From assembly GCA_964369475.1 (NCBI GenBank), contig CAYJFK010000022.1, positions 1 to 36,071 on the forward strand: a stretch of DNA of 36,071 nucleotides. Direction: 5' to 3'. The DNA is from CAYJFK01 sp964369475. Lineage in GTDB: Bacteria; Bacillota; Clostridia; Oscillospirales; Feifaniaceae. A model generated the notes under the pieces. That model searched no databases and was not told the DNA's origin. It was given only the letters and a program-made list of their open reading frames with translations. Numbering within the stretch: the stretch's first letter is position 1; every line of letters starts with the position of its first letter. The translations under genes and the position numbers were made by a program. Below, in pieces: positions 24,801-32,500 of the stretch.

Positions 24801-25338
24801 GGGTTGCTACGAAAAAATTCTCTACAAATACTTCGCTAAAGAGAACACCTGTTACTGTGTTTTCTGATTTAATCGGTACTGCAATACTAAAGACTACATC
24901 GTTTGTTTTTTCCGACACTCTCGGGGTGGCTATATGGTACTCTCCGTCTTTGGCTCTGTTATATGCTACACTTTCCGAAAAGTTCTGTGTTTCCCCCGAC
25001 AAGGTTGTACCCACTGCGTTCATATCTATGTAGTAAAGTGTTTCAAATTCCTTTGCGTGAGATTGAGCATTTAAAAATTCTACAACTTCGTCTGATTCCA
25101 CATTGCTTTCGGCAATGTACTCTGCAATAATTTCCAAATCTTCAACATTTTCTTCTAACGCACCGCCAAGTGTTGATTCTACCTGTGCGGCTATCTGCAT
25201 CATCTCGTCTAATGTGGTCTCTATAATTGCATCTGCCGAAGATGCTTTTCCCCAGTTTAGAAGTAATCCGATAAAGCAAACTGCCATTGTTACGACAATT
25301 GTTGCAAGTATCTTTGATTTAATTTTCTTAACACTCAT
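21808..25338 (-). CDS. Cache-sensor c-di-GMP phosphodiesterase (GGDEF*-EAL-PAS-PAS-GGDEF*)
   Basis: 1176 residues. Membrane helices lie at about 9-28 and 287-303, with an extracellular Cache-type sensor between them. The first GGDEF-like domain (about 312-475) has SGDTF at 393-397 and should not make c-di-GMP. The EAL domain (about 485-735) keeps its key residues: EAL 519-521, N578, E610/E613 in EIELTES, DDFG 640-643, K661, E697 and Q717 in IQGY, so it should cleave c-di-GMP. One PAS domain (about 775-875) and a second PAS-like region (885-1000) follow. The final GGDEF-like domain (1010-1170) has DEDQF in place of the signature. The start is the ATG after TTGGGGGC, a weak ribosome site. It lies head-to-head with an active-looking cyclase gene. 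Confidence 0.93.
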   Translation of the reverse strand: MSVKKIKSKILATIVVTMAVCFIGLLLNWGKASSADAIIETTLDEMMQIAAQVESTLGGALEENVEDLEIIAEYIAESNVESDEVVEFLNAQSHAKEFETLYYIDMNAVGTTLSGETQNFSESVAYNRAKDGEYHIATPRVSEKTNDVVFSIAVPIKSENTVTGVLFSEVFVENFFVATQDIRDYTGDIFIIDTSLSLVLSTSEDHAEASFIPERDLEAMGMANLEVAQKSITENLSGGFYYDYYGVDKVMVYHPIALTEWALAMNVEVDSLNDDLVAALARFSTIGDIVYWTVIVLICYMAVSQMRSNKKLTKAAYYDPLTDLPNMEKFRLEMKSTLKQDKDGRYTIAVFDIENFKAINEMFGYKVGDKVLKTVKTFGESLNIPTLMVARISGDTFGFFAKRPGLDDLMSIAGNIDAHYDKVLPELENYAGTFKVGRYNIEAGETDIDEIMSKVNLALSRAKNSKGVTFCDYDDTFKRNVQKEAEITIKAKPALENNEFKVYLQPKFSTTDDKLVGAEALVRWIEDDGTLIYPSDFIPLFERNGLIVDLDRNVLENVCKTIRRWIDEGRGALTVSINCSRLNLSNPFFVSGVIAIADKYNIPHELLEIELTESTAIESASTIEQLFEELKSNNFRISIDDFGAGYSSLGMLKNLQVDTLKMDRSFFVGGKNARRDDMLIDSIVKMSHNLGMYVVAEGIETPEQVELLKSMNCDAIQGYVHAKPMPITEFEDKYAEQMKRSAMEDLHSIPQILNINDAKFANSLVPCGILIAELKDGFRIVEANEGYFNLIGYTKEEVRDLFQNNGLETIHPDDRNETFEDQLKKAYDDPTGRYECVCRLVNKYTGYKTVQCDGRIAVNESGETRLYLSIVDISGHIESIRELKGEKDFNSRIADLTNSVFFDYDKESKTIRFSKNFADRFDIPDTIENFLESEIGRTMFSGCRDIFEGDQASVKKKREGEFYMTLPNGEPIWYLYSTRCVFDEEKKRYRTVGKMSEALAHKLEMGILKVKSESDPKTEMYNKSATERYIHNYLRIATEENDTGALFVVDLDNFSSINSTFGHDYGDKCLRDVGSKLRTMFRSSDIIGRIDEDQFYIFIGNYKEKDFVEKKAAELCGALGTTHELNEQKVEITASVGIALYPEHGDEFDKLYKKAVHALEKVKKDGKNGYVIHQDN

Positions 25339-25438
25339 TTAGTTGCCCCCAAGTGAAACTATGCACATTAATTACAATAAATACATACACTAAAAATGTA
25401 TTGTTTTTCTTGATATTAATATATTTATATAATAATAA

Positions 25439-25467
25439 ATTATATCTTTTTTTGTGCTTTTCGTCAA
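25439..25467 (-). promoter_or_regulatory. Sigma-A promoter of the phosphodiesterase gene
   Basis: Minus-strand TTGACG (25467-25462), a 17-nt spacer and TATAAT (25444-25439). The leader to the start at 25338 is about 95 nt. Confidence 0.85.
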
Positions 25468-25688
25468 TCATTTTAAGTTAAAAAATGGTCTAATCTTGCT
25501 TTGTTTTAACTTCGTTCATTTTTGTTACATCAAAATGTAAATTGCTGATATACTCTACATTTTATGCTTGGGCAGTTACATCTTAGTTATATTTGAAGAT
25601 AATTTTAGATTTTATCATAATATGATGTAATTTAACAATTTTTTCTAAGTTATTTGGTTATTTTGCACTGGTTTTTTTGCTAAAACAG

Positions 25689-25716
25689 TTGAAATAATAA
25701 ATCTTTCTGATATAAT
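25689..25716 (+). promoter_or_regulatory. Promoter of the diguanylate cyclase gene
   Basis: TTGAAA (25689-25694), a 16-nt spacer and TATAAT (25711-25716), 60 nt upstream of the TTG start at 25777. Confidence 0.75.
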
Positions 25717-25776
25717 ATTTAATAAAGAATACTTAATTTGTACTATAAAAGATGTTTACCTTTAGGAGGTTTTTCT

Positions 25777-27366
25777 TTGATATCTAAAGAAATACTAATT
25801 TTAATATTTAATGTAGTATTCCTTGCAACAAATCTGTTCTACTTAGAGCTTGTGGAAAACATGCTTAATGTGCGCAGTAAGTTTGCAAAAATTATGGCGT
25901 TTAGTGTTGTGTGCAGCTTTGTCGGCTCTTTAATGCTTGTGCTCTTTGGCAGTATGTCGTCGCTTGGGTACGCAATAATGCTTGCTGTTTATGCTACAAC
26001 CGTAATGTTCTTCTACAAAGATCACGACTTTTTGTCGAGGCTTACATGTGCGCTGTACTTCAATCTACATATAATGGTTGCGAGGGCTATTGTAACGGCC
26101 GTTGCTTCTTTAATAACGGGAAGAACTATATTAGACCTGTCAGTAGATGAGATTACCTTTTGGCTACTGCTCATTTTAACATCGGTACTATGTACCGTTA
26201 TTACATATACCCTGCTTCGAATAGTGCCAAGCAAATATCTGCAAATTATGTGTAGTAACACTTCTTTGTTAAAGTTGTACACAGCACTTTTAATACTTGG
26301 AAATATTTATCTAATTGCAAACGGAATGGTCTATTTGCTCGACATACATTTTATCCTGTTGCCTGTGCACCAGTTAATAATGGCTGTCTGCTGGCTTGCA
26401 GCCACATATGTAGGCGTATATATGCTTGTCGGGTTTGACATGTTAAACGAGCGTAAGCAGTCGCTCGAGAGGGACTTGATATACAAACATGTTGTCGAGG
26501 GTCATTCGGTTTCGGTCATCGAGGTAAACTGCTCCAAAAACAAGCTTTTAAACTTCATATTGGCAGGCGAGCACAAACCGCTATCCGAGACAAACTACAC
26601 CGAGTTTATTCAAGAATTCCTTGCCAAGAACACCCATCCGGACGATTTCGACATGTTGCTTCGTCATCAATCTATCGGCAATATATTGGTCGAATACACC
26701 AACAACAATAAGCTATTCACTTTGGACGCAAGGACGATTTTGGAAAGTGGCGATGTTAAGTGGATTCGCTCTACAATTACCGTTAATGCAGACCTAAACA
26801 CAGGTGATATAATTGCAATTATCACCGTTACAGACGACCTTCATTCGCTAAAGGTGAGCGAGGCAGACCTGCAGCACAAGGCTCACCGAGATCCGCTTGT
26901 AGGTGCTTACAACAAGCTTGCGACAGAGCTCTTTATAAAGAATTATCTTGTAAAAAACAAAATGGGCTCGCTATTTATGATAGATCTTGACAACTTCAAG
27001 AGCATTAACGACACATTCGGCCATGCCTTTGGAGACGATGTTTTGAAAGAGGCTTTTGAAAAGATTGCAAGAAACTTCAGAGCGGACGATATTTTAGGCC
27101 GTGTTGGGGGCGATGAATTTGTTGTCTTCCTTAAAAACACAGTTAACATCGATGAAATTTCAAAGAAAGCCACGAAGATTTGCAGCGAGGTAAACAAGGT
27201 ATACGAGAAAAACGGTCAATCGGTCAATCTGTCTTGCAGCATAGGTATAGCGCTCTCCCCAACTCATGGCGAAACATTCGAGGAGCTATACCACAAAGCA
27301 GACCTTGCTATGTACTCGTGCAAGAAGAAGATGAAGAATGGGTATGTTATATACGAAGGCGAGTAG
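25777..27366 (+). CDS. Membrane diguanylate cyclase (multi-TM sensor, PAS-like, GGDEF)
   Basis: 529 residues. I place the start at TTG 25777, 7 nt after AGGAGG; an upstream in-frame TTG at 25738 has no ribosome site. About six or seven membrane helices fill residues 1-220. A PAS-like region (about 235-350) contains THPDDFDML and GDVKWIRSTI, and a catalytic GGDEF domain (about 365-525) completes it. The signature G444-G-D-E-F448 is intact, and the I-site R435-x-x-D438 is present at the expected five residues upstream, so synthesis with product inhibition is expected. It is transcribed away from the EAL phosphodiesterase, giving an opposed synthesis/degradation pair. The signal for the membrane part is unknown. 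Confidence 0.93.
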   Translation: MISKEILILIFNVVFLATNLFYLELVENMLNVRSKFAKIMAFSVVCSFVGSLMLVLFGSMSSLGYAIMLAVYATTVMFFYKDHDFLSRLTCALYFNLHIMVARAIVTAVASLITGRTILDLSVDEITFWLLLILTSVLCTVITYTLLRIVPSKYLQIMCSNTSLLKLYTALLILGNIYLIANGMVYLLDIHFILLPVHQLIMAVCWLAATYVGVYMLVGFDMLNERKQSLERDLIYKHVVEGHSVSVIEVNCSKNKLLNFILAGEHKPLSETNYTEFIQEFLAKNTHPDDFDMLLRHQSIGNILVEYTNNNKLFTLDARTILESGDVKWIRSTITVNADLNTGDIIAIITVTDDLHSLKVSEADLQHKAHRDPLVGAYNKLATELFIKNYLVKNKMGSLFMIDLDNFKSINDTFGHAFGDDVLKEAFEKIARNFRADDILGRVGGDEFVVFLKNTVNIDEISKKATKICSEVNKVYEKNGQSVNLSCSIGIALSPTHGETFEELYHKADLAMYSCKKKMKNGYVIYEGE

Positions 27367-27428
27367 GTTATCTGGTTGTTGGTTGCAGTATTATTCATAC
27401 CTCTGCAACACTCTTATATAGTAGTTTT

Positions 27429-27466
27429 AAAAGAGCTGAGACGCTAAAGCGTCTCAGCTCTTTTTT
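27429..27466 (+). terminator. Intrinsic terminator of the cyclase gene
   Basis: A 16-bp perfect stem (27429-27444 with 27449-27464), loop TAAA, then a T run, 62 nt past the stop. Confidence 0.9.
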
Positions 27467-27547
27467 ATCGGTCGAGTTTGTTTTACAGCTAAATAAAGCC
27501 CTTCAATTTATCGCTGATACAGGTAACTGAAAAAATGGCATAATAAA

Positions 27548-27576
27548 AATCGGAGCCGCAAAAAACAGCTCCGATT
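27548..27576 (-). terminator. Intrinsic terminator of the Na/Pi cotransporter operon
   Basis: A 9-bp stem AATCGGAGC/GCTCCGATT (27548-27556 with 27568-27576), followed on the minus strand by a T tract, 18 nt past the stop at 27595. Confidence 0.8.
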
Positions 27577-27594
27577 AAAACTATACTACTTGTC

Positions 27595-29376
27595 CTAAGA
27601 GATTGCAGGGCCTATACTGTCGAGGTACTTTGCACGATAGCTTTCGACAAGCGCAACATATCTTGGGTCTTCCGCCTTATGGACTTGTCTTTGATACTTA
27701 TGGCCGTCGAACCAGCCCGAACCCTTCCATTTAGAGCGCATAACTACGATGGCTATATTGGAACAATGGTCGGAGATACGCTCGAAATCGCTTAGCAGTT
27801 CAAGGAAGGCGATGCCGCCCTCCACCGTGCAAATACCTGCGCTAAGGCGCTCGATGTGGTTGCCTCTTAGGCGCTCCTTCATGTCGTCTATCGTTTCTTC
27901 GAGAGGCTCGACCGAGAAAGCTTTTTGCTCGTCGTCGTTAAAGAAGGCATCGAAGGACATGTCGATAATCTCTCGCACAGCGGCGTGTAGTAGTTCGAGT
28001 TCTTTGTCGGCATTTTCCGAGAAAGAAAGGTCGTTTTGCTTGCTGTTTTTTGCAATGTCGGCAATATTTACAGCATGATCGCCTATACGCTCGATGTCGG
28101 TAAGCACGTTCAGAATATCTGCCGCCTTGTTGTTGTCCTCATCGGAGAGTGGCGAGGAGGTTACGCTAACGACGTAGCTACTCACCCTACTGTCTGCCTT
28201 GTCTACAAATCGTTCGTCGTCGTTTATCTGTTCAATCACCTTTGGATCGAGTTTCGAAAAGAGCGATACACTTCGATCGAGATTTGCCGAAACAGATGTT
28301 GCCATGTTGTTTAGAACCTTCATGCACTGGCTAAGTGCAACAGCCGGTACTTCAAGTAGACGTTCGTCGAGAAGTGCCAGTCTGCTTTGTACGTCCTCTA
28401 CCTCGTCGTTTTTTATTGTCGCATTGACAAGCTTTAAGAGCAGACCTGTGAATGGCAGCATCCAAAGCACATTTATAACGTTGAAGAATGTGTGGAAAAT
28501 GGATATGCTTGTTCTTGTCATAAGATTGTCCCAGAAGGGAAGGCCTATCGAATATTGCACCGCATAGAGCAAAACGGTAAAGACCGCCGTGCCAATTAGG
28601 TTGAAATATAGGTGGATAAGACCGGCTTTTTTAGCATTTTTGTTTGCACCGACAGATGCAATCATAACTGTAACACATGTACCGATGTTCTGACCCATGA
28701 TAATGGGAACAGCTGCCGAGAATGGCACAAGACCCGAAGCTGCAAGCGCTTGCAGAATACCGACCGATGCCGAGGAGCTTTGAATTGCAGCGGTAACAAG
28801 TGCACCGACAGCAATACCGAGTAGCGGATTTTCAAAGCTTACAAACATCTCTTTAAATGCCGCACTCTCACGAAGTGGCGACAGACCGCTCTCCATCATC
28901 TTCATACCGATAAAGAGAACACCAAGACCAATAAGTACATCGCCTATGTCTCTGCGCTTTGTTGTTTTGGAGTAGTGCATAACAGCGCCAATTGCCACAA
29001 GTATGTAGGCAAGATTTGCAGGTTTTACAAGTGTAAAGAAAAGACCTGTGTTTGTAATGTCTGCAAGTGTTAGCATCCACGCCGTTACCGTTGTACCGAT
29101 ATTTGCGCCAAGTATAACGCCGACAACTTGAGGGAGTTTCATTATGCCTGCATTTACAAATCCAACTACCATAACGGTAGTTGCCGAGGAGCTCTGCACT
29201 ATTGCAGTTGCAACCGCTCCGAAAAGAACGCTTTTAAATAGGTTATTTGTCAGCTTTTCGAGCAAAGCCTCCAGTTTAGAGCCTGCCACGCTCTCAAGAC
29301 CGGTACCCATAAGCGACATGCCGTATAAAAACAGAGCAAGTCCGCCAATTACCGGCAATATATCAATAATTGTCAA
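27595..29376 (-). CDS. Na+/phosphate cotransporter (NptA/PNaS family) with PhoU-like domain
   Basis: 593 residues from a TTG that stands 6 nt after AGGAGGGG. About eight or nine membrane helices fill 1-320. They contain the inverted-repeat signature QSSSATT (about 62-68) and QSSSASV (about 200), the substrate and sodium sites of PNaS-type carriers, plus GANIGTT and GQNIGTC. The C-terminal ~230 residues are helical and PhoU-like with two repeats, each with an ERIGDHAVNI / ERISDHCSNI motif that in PhoU binds metal. It should import phosphate with sodium, with the PhoU part regulating or sensing. It is preceded by an HPr-like gene with a 3-nt gap, so the two are cotranscribed and possibly translationally coupled. 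Confidence 0.93.
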   Translation of the reverse strand: MTIIDILPVIGGLALFLYGMSLMGTGLESVAGSKLEALLEKLTNNLFKSVLFGAVATAIVQSSSATTVMVVGFVNAGIMKLPQVVGVILGANIGTTVTAWMLTLADITNTGLFFTLVKPANLAYILVAIGAVMHYSKTTKRRDIGDVLIGLGVLFIGMKMMESGLSPLRESAAFKEMFVSFENPLLGIAVGALVTAAIQSSSASVGILQALAASGLVPFSAAVPIIMGQNIGTCVTVMIASVGANKNAKKAGLIHLYFNLIGTAVFTVLLYAVQYSIGLPFWDNLMTRTSISIFHTFFNVINVLWMLPFTGLLLKLVNATIKNDEVEDVQSRLALLDERLLEVPAVALSQCMKVLNNMATSVSANLDRSVSLFSKLDPKVIEQINDDERFVDKADSRVSSYVVSVTSSPLSDEDNNKAADILNVLTDIERIGDHAVNIADIAKNSKQNDLSFSENADKELELLHAAVREIIDMSFDAFFNDDEQKAFSVEPLEETIDDMKERLRGNHIERLSAGICTVEGGIAFLELLSDFERISDHCSNIAIVVMRSKWKGSGWFDGHKYQRQVHKAEDPRYVALVESYRAKYLDSIGPAIS

Positions 29377-29379
29377 GAT

Positions 29380-29625
29380 TTACCCCTCCTGTGAAGTAAC
29401 ATATGATTTTATCGCCTCAAAGAAGGCATCTACTTTGTCGCCCTCTGCCTCAACAGATACAACAAGTGGACTTGCTAAGTCTAAGCTGAAAATTCCCATG
29501 ATTGATTTTGCGTTGATTGTGTACCTTCCCGAACTTAGATCGATGTCGAAATCGCAAGGAGTACATACATTTACAAATGCTTTTACGTCGTTGATAGTCG
29601 TTAGTTTTATTGTTGTTTTTTTCAT
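29380..29625 (-). CDS. HPr-like protein lacking the catalytic histidine
   Basis: 81 residues from the ATG 8 nt after GGAGG; an ATG 15 nt upstream overlaps that site. The C-terminal two thirds match HPr: INAKSIMGIFSLD with S41 at the position of the regulatory Ser46, then VVSVEAEGDKVDAFFEAIKSYV. The segment that should hold the phosphorylated histidine (HARPA) reads TTINDVKAFVNV, with no His anywhere near it, so it cannot carry phosphate for PTS sugar uptake. Like Crh of Bacillus it could still act through the serine if an HPr kinase recognises it. Cotranscription with a phosphate carrier points to a regulatory role there; that is inference. Confidence 0.85.
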   Translation of the reverse strand: MKKTTIKLTTINDVKAFVNVCTPCDFDIDLSSGRYTINAKSIMGIFSLDLASPLVVSVEAEGDKVDAFFEAIKSYVTSQEG

Positions 29626-29667
29626 GTGTTTTTCCTCCATATTACTAATTTAGCACAGTTACAGTTT

Positions 29668-29696
29668 ATTTTACCAAATCTTTACGCAAATTGCAA
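29668..29696 (-). promoter_or_regulatory. Promoter of the HPr-like/cotransporter operon
   Basis: Minus-strand TTGCAA (29696-29691), a 17-nt spacer and TAAAAT (29673-29668), about 43 nt upstream of the start at 29625. Confidence 0.65.
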
Positions 29697-29775
29697 GTAG
29701 GGTATTGTACATATTAAGGAAAAACTATATAATTGTTGTAAGAAGTCATTTGATGTGCCTATTAGACATTATTTT

Positions 29776-29805
29776 TTTACTTCAGCCTACTTATGTCTCT
29801 ATAAT
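29776..29805 (+). promoter_or_regulatory. Probable promoter of mtaB
   Basis: TTTACT (29776-29781), an 18-nt spacer and TATAAT (29800-29805), immediately upstream of the ribosome site; the leader would be about 20 nt. Confidence 0.55.
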
Positions 29806-29833
29806 ATAATACTACGAAAAGAGGATGATTTTT

Positions 29834-31123
29834 ATGCCGACAGTGGCGATATACACCCTTGGATGTAAGGTAAACAGCTACGAATCCAAGGTTATAACAG
29901 ATTGTTTCGAACGAGAGGGATATACCGAGGTGCCTTTTTCCGAGGTAGCCGACATATATATTGTAAATACATGCTCAGTTACGGCAGTTTCAGACTCCAA
30001 GTCGAGGCAGGTGCTAAGGGCGGCACGCAGGAAAAATCCGAGTGCTGTTGTAGCGGCCGTTGGGTGCTATGCGCAAGTTTCTGCCAAGGTGCTCTACGAT
30101 ATGGAGGAGGTCGATCTTGTTCTCGGTAGCATTAACAAGACACTGCTTCCATCTGTTATAGAGCAATACCAAAAAACAGGCGAGCTACCCGAGATTACTT
30201 CCCTCACCGCTCCTGTTTCCTTCGAGCCCATGAAGGCAATAAGTTTTGACCGTACAAGGGCCACAATGAAAATTCAAGATGGGTGCAATAATTTTTGCGC
30301 CTACTGCATAATCCCCTATGCAAGGGGTCGCATACGCTCTAAGCTACCGTCCGAAGCGCTCGACGAGTTTACAGGACTTGCAGAGCTTGGTTATAAGGAA
30401 ATAATCTTGACCGGAATAGAAATAGCCTCCTACGGCATGGGCGAGGGGGAGGATTTTTCTTTGACAGAACTAATAGAGGACATAGCCCCTGTTGCCAAAA
30501 AGCATGGTGTTATGGTGCGCCTTGGATCTTTAGAACCACGCATTGTTACGAAGGAATTTATAGAAGCACTTAACAAGGCAGAGTTTATATGCCCTCATTT
30601 TCATCTTTCGCTCCAGTCCGGGTGCGATAAAACGCTTGCCGCTATGAACAGAAAGTACGACACAGAGCTATACAGAAATGCCGCTAAGCTATTAAGGGAC
30701 AACATAAAGGGCGCACAGATTACGACAGATATAATTGTAGGCTTCCCCGGCGAGAGCGACTGCGATTTTGAAGAAAGCCTTGCCTTTGCAAAAGAGATGC
30801 GCTTTTTAAAGGTGCATGTCTTCCCCTACTCGATTAGAGAGGGTACGAGGGCTGCCACAATGGAGGGTCAGGTGGCAAAGAGTGATAAGGGCGAAAGGGC
30901 CTTTATAATGAGTGAAGCTACAAATAATATAAGAGCAGAGATTTTAAAAGAGCAGATAGGCAGCGTTGTGACCGTGCTTCTCGAAGACCAAAAAGAGGGC
31001 GGCATTAGGGGATATACTCCCTCTTATATCCCTGTTTTGGTCGACGGCGGTAACAGTGGTCAGGTTGTGACTGTGTTGATAGACGGAGTACAAGGCGATA
31101 TGCTTACCGGAAAAACCATATAA
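29834..31123 (+). CDS. mtaB: tRNA t6A37 methylthiotransferase MtaB
   Basis: 429 residues from the ATG 9 nt after AAAGAGG; an ATG three codons earlier is too near the site. The N-terminal UPF0004 domain carries the three cysteines of the auxiliary 4Fe-4S cluster (LGCKVN, NTCSV, VGCYAQ). The radical-SAM core follows with C-x3-C-x2-C in QDGCNNFCAYCIIPYARG, and a C-terminal TRAM-like beta domain (about 370-425) binds tRNA. LGCKVNSYES and the IPYARGRIRS pattern mark MtaB rather than MiaB. It converts t6A to ms2t6A at position 37 of tRNAs that read ANN codons, using SAM and sulfide. It is followed by its own terminator, hence a single-gene unit. Confidence 0.95.
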   Translation: MPTVAIYTLGCKVNSYESKVITDCFEREGYTEVPFSEVADIYIVNTCSVTAVSDSKSRQVLRAARRKNPSAVVAAVGCYAQVSAKVLYDMEEVDLVLGSINKTLLPSVIEQYQKTGELPEITSLTAPVSFEPMKAISFDRTRATMKIQDGCNNFCAYCIIPYARGRIRSKLPSEALDEFTGLAELGYKEIILTGIEIASYGMGEGEDFSLTELIEDIAPVAKKHGVMVRLGSLEPRIVTKEFIEALNKAEFICPHFHLSLQSGCDKTLAAMNRKYDTELYRNAAKLLRDNIKGAQITTDIIVGFPGESDCDFEESLAFAKEMRFLKVHVFPYSIREGTRAATMEGQVAKSDKGERAFIMSEATNNIRAEILKEQIGSVVTVLLEDQKEGGIRGYTPSYIPVLVDGGNSGQVVTVLIDGVQGDMLTGKTI

Positions 31124-31132
31124 AAGGCAACA

Positions 31133-31173
31133 AAAAACGGCTTAGATAAAAAAGTTTTATCTAAGCCGTTTTT
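31133..31173 (+). terminator. Intrinsic terminator of mtaB
   Basis: A stem of about 19 bp (31133-31151 with 31155-31173) with a very short loop and a T run, 10 nt past the stop. Confidence 0.88.
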
Positions 31174-31339
31174 AATACCCTTGGGAGGGAATTTCACTCC
31201 GCAGGTCACACCGACAAATCCTTCTCCACGCTCCCACCTTTTAAATGGCTTGCTTTGTAGATTTTTCAGTCTTATTTACCCAATTATTTACCAAATATAA
31301 TTTTTATTAATAAATAAGGAAACATCACTCTTTTCTTCT
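31174..31339. other. Gene-free stretch between mtaB and the ppdK operon
   Basis: I see no gene or clear structure here. A GGGAG/CTCCC pairing across 31184-31237 is possible but weak. The operon promoter begins at 31340. Confidence 0.5.
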
Positions 31340-31368
31340 TGCAAAAATTAATTATTCAGTATATAATT
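31340..31368 (+). promoter_or_regulatory. Promoter of the HK-like/ppdK/dppA operon
   Basis: TTGCAA (31340-31345), a 17-nt spacer and TATAAT (31363-31368), giving a leader of about 58 nt before the start at 31433. Confidence 0.7.
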
Positions 31369-31432
31369 ATTCATAAGGTGGCGACAAATATATACTGCCA
31401 TCAAAAAGATTTTGCCGAGCAGAGGGGTATTT

Positions 31433-32461
31433 ATGATAAATAGTAATCAACGTTACGGAAGTGCCCAGCTTATACTTACCAAAAATCTTGTTGTTACAAG
31501 TGTAAATCAAGCGGCGGCAGAGAAGTTTCCATATTTCAAGGTAAAAAGGAGTATCAAGTCTCGTATTACTCCAAAGATTGCACGATGTATTGAAGATCGC
31601 ATATCCATGGAGCTTAGCTCCACTGTGGTTCTAAGAGACGACCTTGGCTTTTACTCCATGCACATATCGTGCAAAGGGGAGGAGCTTTGTGCGCTTTTGT
31701 CTCGCAGCGTTCCCTTTACCGAGTTTGTCTCGGGGGCTTTGAGCAGCATGTCCGATCCACTTCTTATTATTAGAAACTGTACCGAACTTTTATACAAAAA
31801 GGCAGACACATTACCGCCTGACGTTTTGGAGCTCGTTAACATGTTGCGGCGATCTTCCGTGCGCTCGATGAGTGCCCTTGCCAGCATGTCGGCAACTCTT
31901 GGCGAAGGTTCTCCGAACAGTTCGAGTTGCGATCTATCTTCGGTCTGCGACATGGTGGCAGAGGCCGTTATGATAGAGGTAAATGCAGCAGGGCTCGATT
32001 TTAAACTTGACACCGGCAAGTTTATTTTGGCGGCAATAGATGGGCTTGCCCTTGAAAAGGTCGTTGCTTCTCTTATTTTGTACATGGCAAAAAAGGCTGA
32101 GAAGGTCATGTCGCTTGTTGCCTATACAGATGGCAGAACCCCATGCATAAAGCTCTATGCCGATGGTGCACTTATGCAGAGCACTACGGGCAAGCTTAAA
32201 TTTAGCCCTTGGATAATCGAGGGCGATACGACAGCGGCCAAATGCGACATGGAGCTCGTTACGGCCGAGAGCATAATAGAGCGGTCGGGTGGTCAGTTTT
32301 CGTTTAAGGAGGAAGATGGTGGCGGCGCTTTTTACATTAGACTTAAAGCCGCATCGGCCGGCAGTTTTGAAGCTTCGGGCACTCCCATTCGTAGTTTGTC
32401 TAAATATTCCCACTCTGTCGAGGCGGCAGAGGCGCTAAGGCGCAACCCTAATTTAAAATAG
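31433..32461 (+). CDS. Degenerate histidine-kinase-like protein
   Basis: 342 residues from the ATG after AGAGGGG; a TTG seven codons earlier lacks a ribosome site. There is no membrane helix. The N-terminal ~90 residues resemble a small PAS-like domain (QLILTKNLVVTSVNQAAAEKFP). Residues about 95-155 look like a dimerisation helix pair (SGALSSMSDPLLIIRNCTELL), but no phosphorylatable His is in the H-box position. The remainder resembles an HATPase fold: EKVVASLILYMAKKA stands where the N-box asparagine should be, and GGQFSFKEEDGGGAFYIRL matches the late glycine-rich G2 region. Both catalytic boxes are thus degraded. It is the first gene of an operon with ppdK and a D-aminopeptidase; a sensory or scaffold role is possible. 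Moderately sure of the fold, not of the function. Confidence 0.65.
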   Translation: MINSNQRYGSAQLILTKNLVVTSVNQAAAEKFPYFKVKRSIKSRITPKIARCIEDRISMELSSTVVLRDDLGFYSMHISCKGEELCALLSRSVPFTEFVSGALSSMSDPLLIIRNCTELLYKKADTLPPDVLELVNMLRRSSVRSMSALASMSATLGEGSPNSSSCDLSSVCDMVAEAVMIEVNAAGLDFKLDTGKFILAAIDGLALEKVVASLILYMAKKAEKVMSLVAYTDGRTPCIKLYADGALMQSTTGKLKFSPWIIEGDTTAAKCDMELVTAESIIERSGGQFSFKEEDGGGAFYIRLKAASAGSFEASGTPIRSLSKYSHSVEAAEALRRNPNLK

Positions 32462-32500
32462 TTGTCTACAGCACACAATCATATTAAGGAGGGTTAAATC

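Larger units (their letters stand above)
25339..25776. other. Divergent intergenic region of the c-di-GMP gene pair
   Basis: 438 bp of AT-rich DNA with one promoter for each flanking gene (25439-25467 minus, 25689-25716 plus) and, between them, the shared motif at 25575-25593 (TTACATCTTAGTTATATT). I see no c-di-GMP riboswitch: the conserved GGGCAAACC and GACGCAAAGCC segments are absent. Confidence 0.6.
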
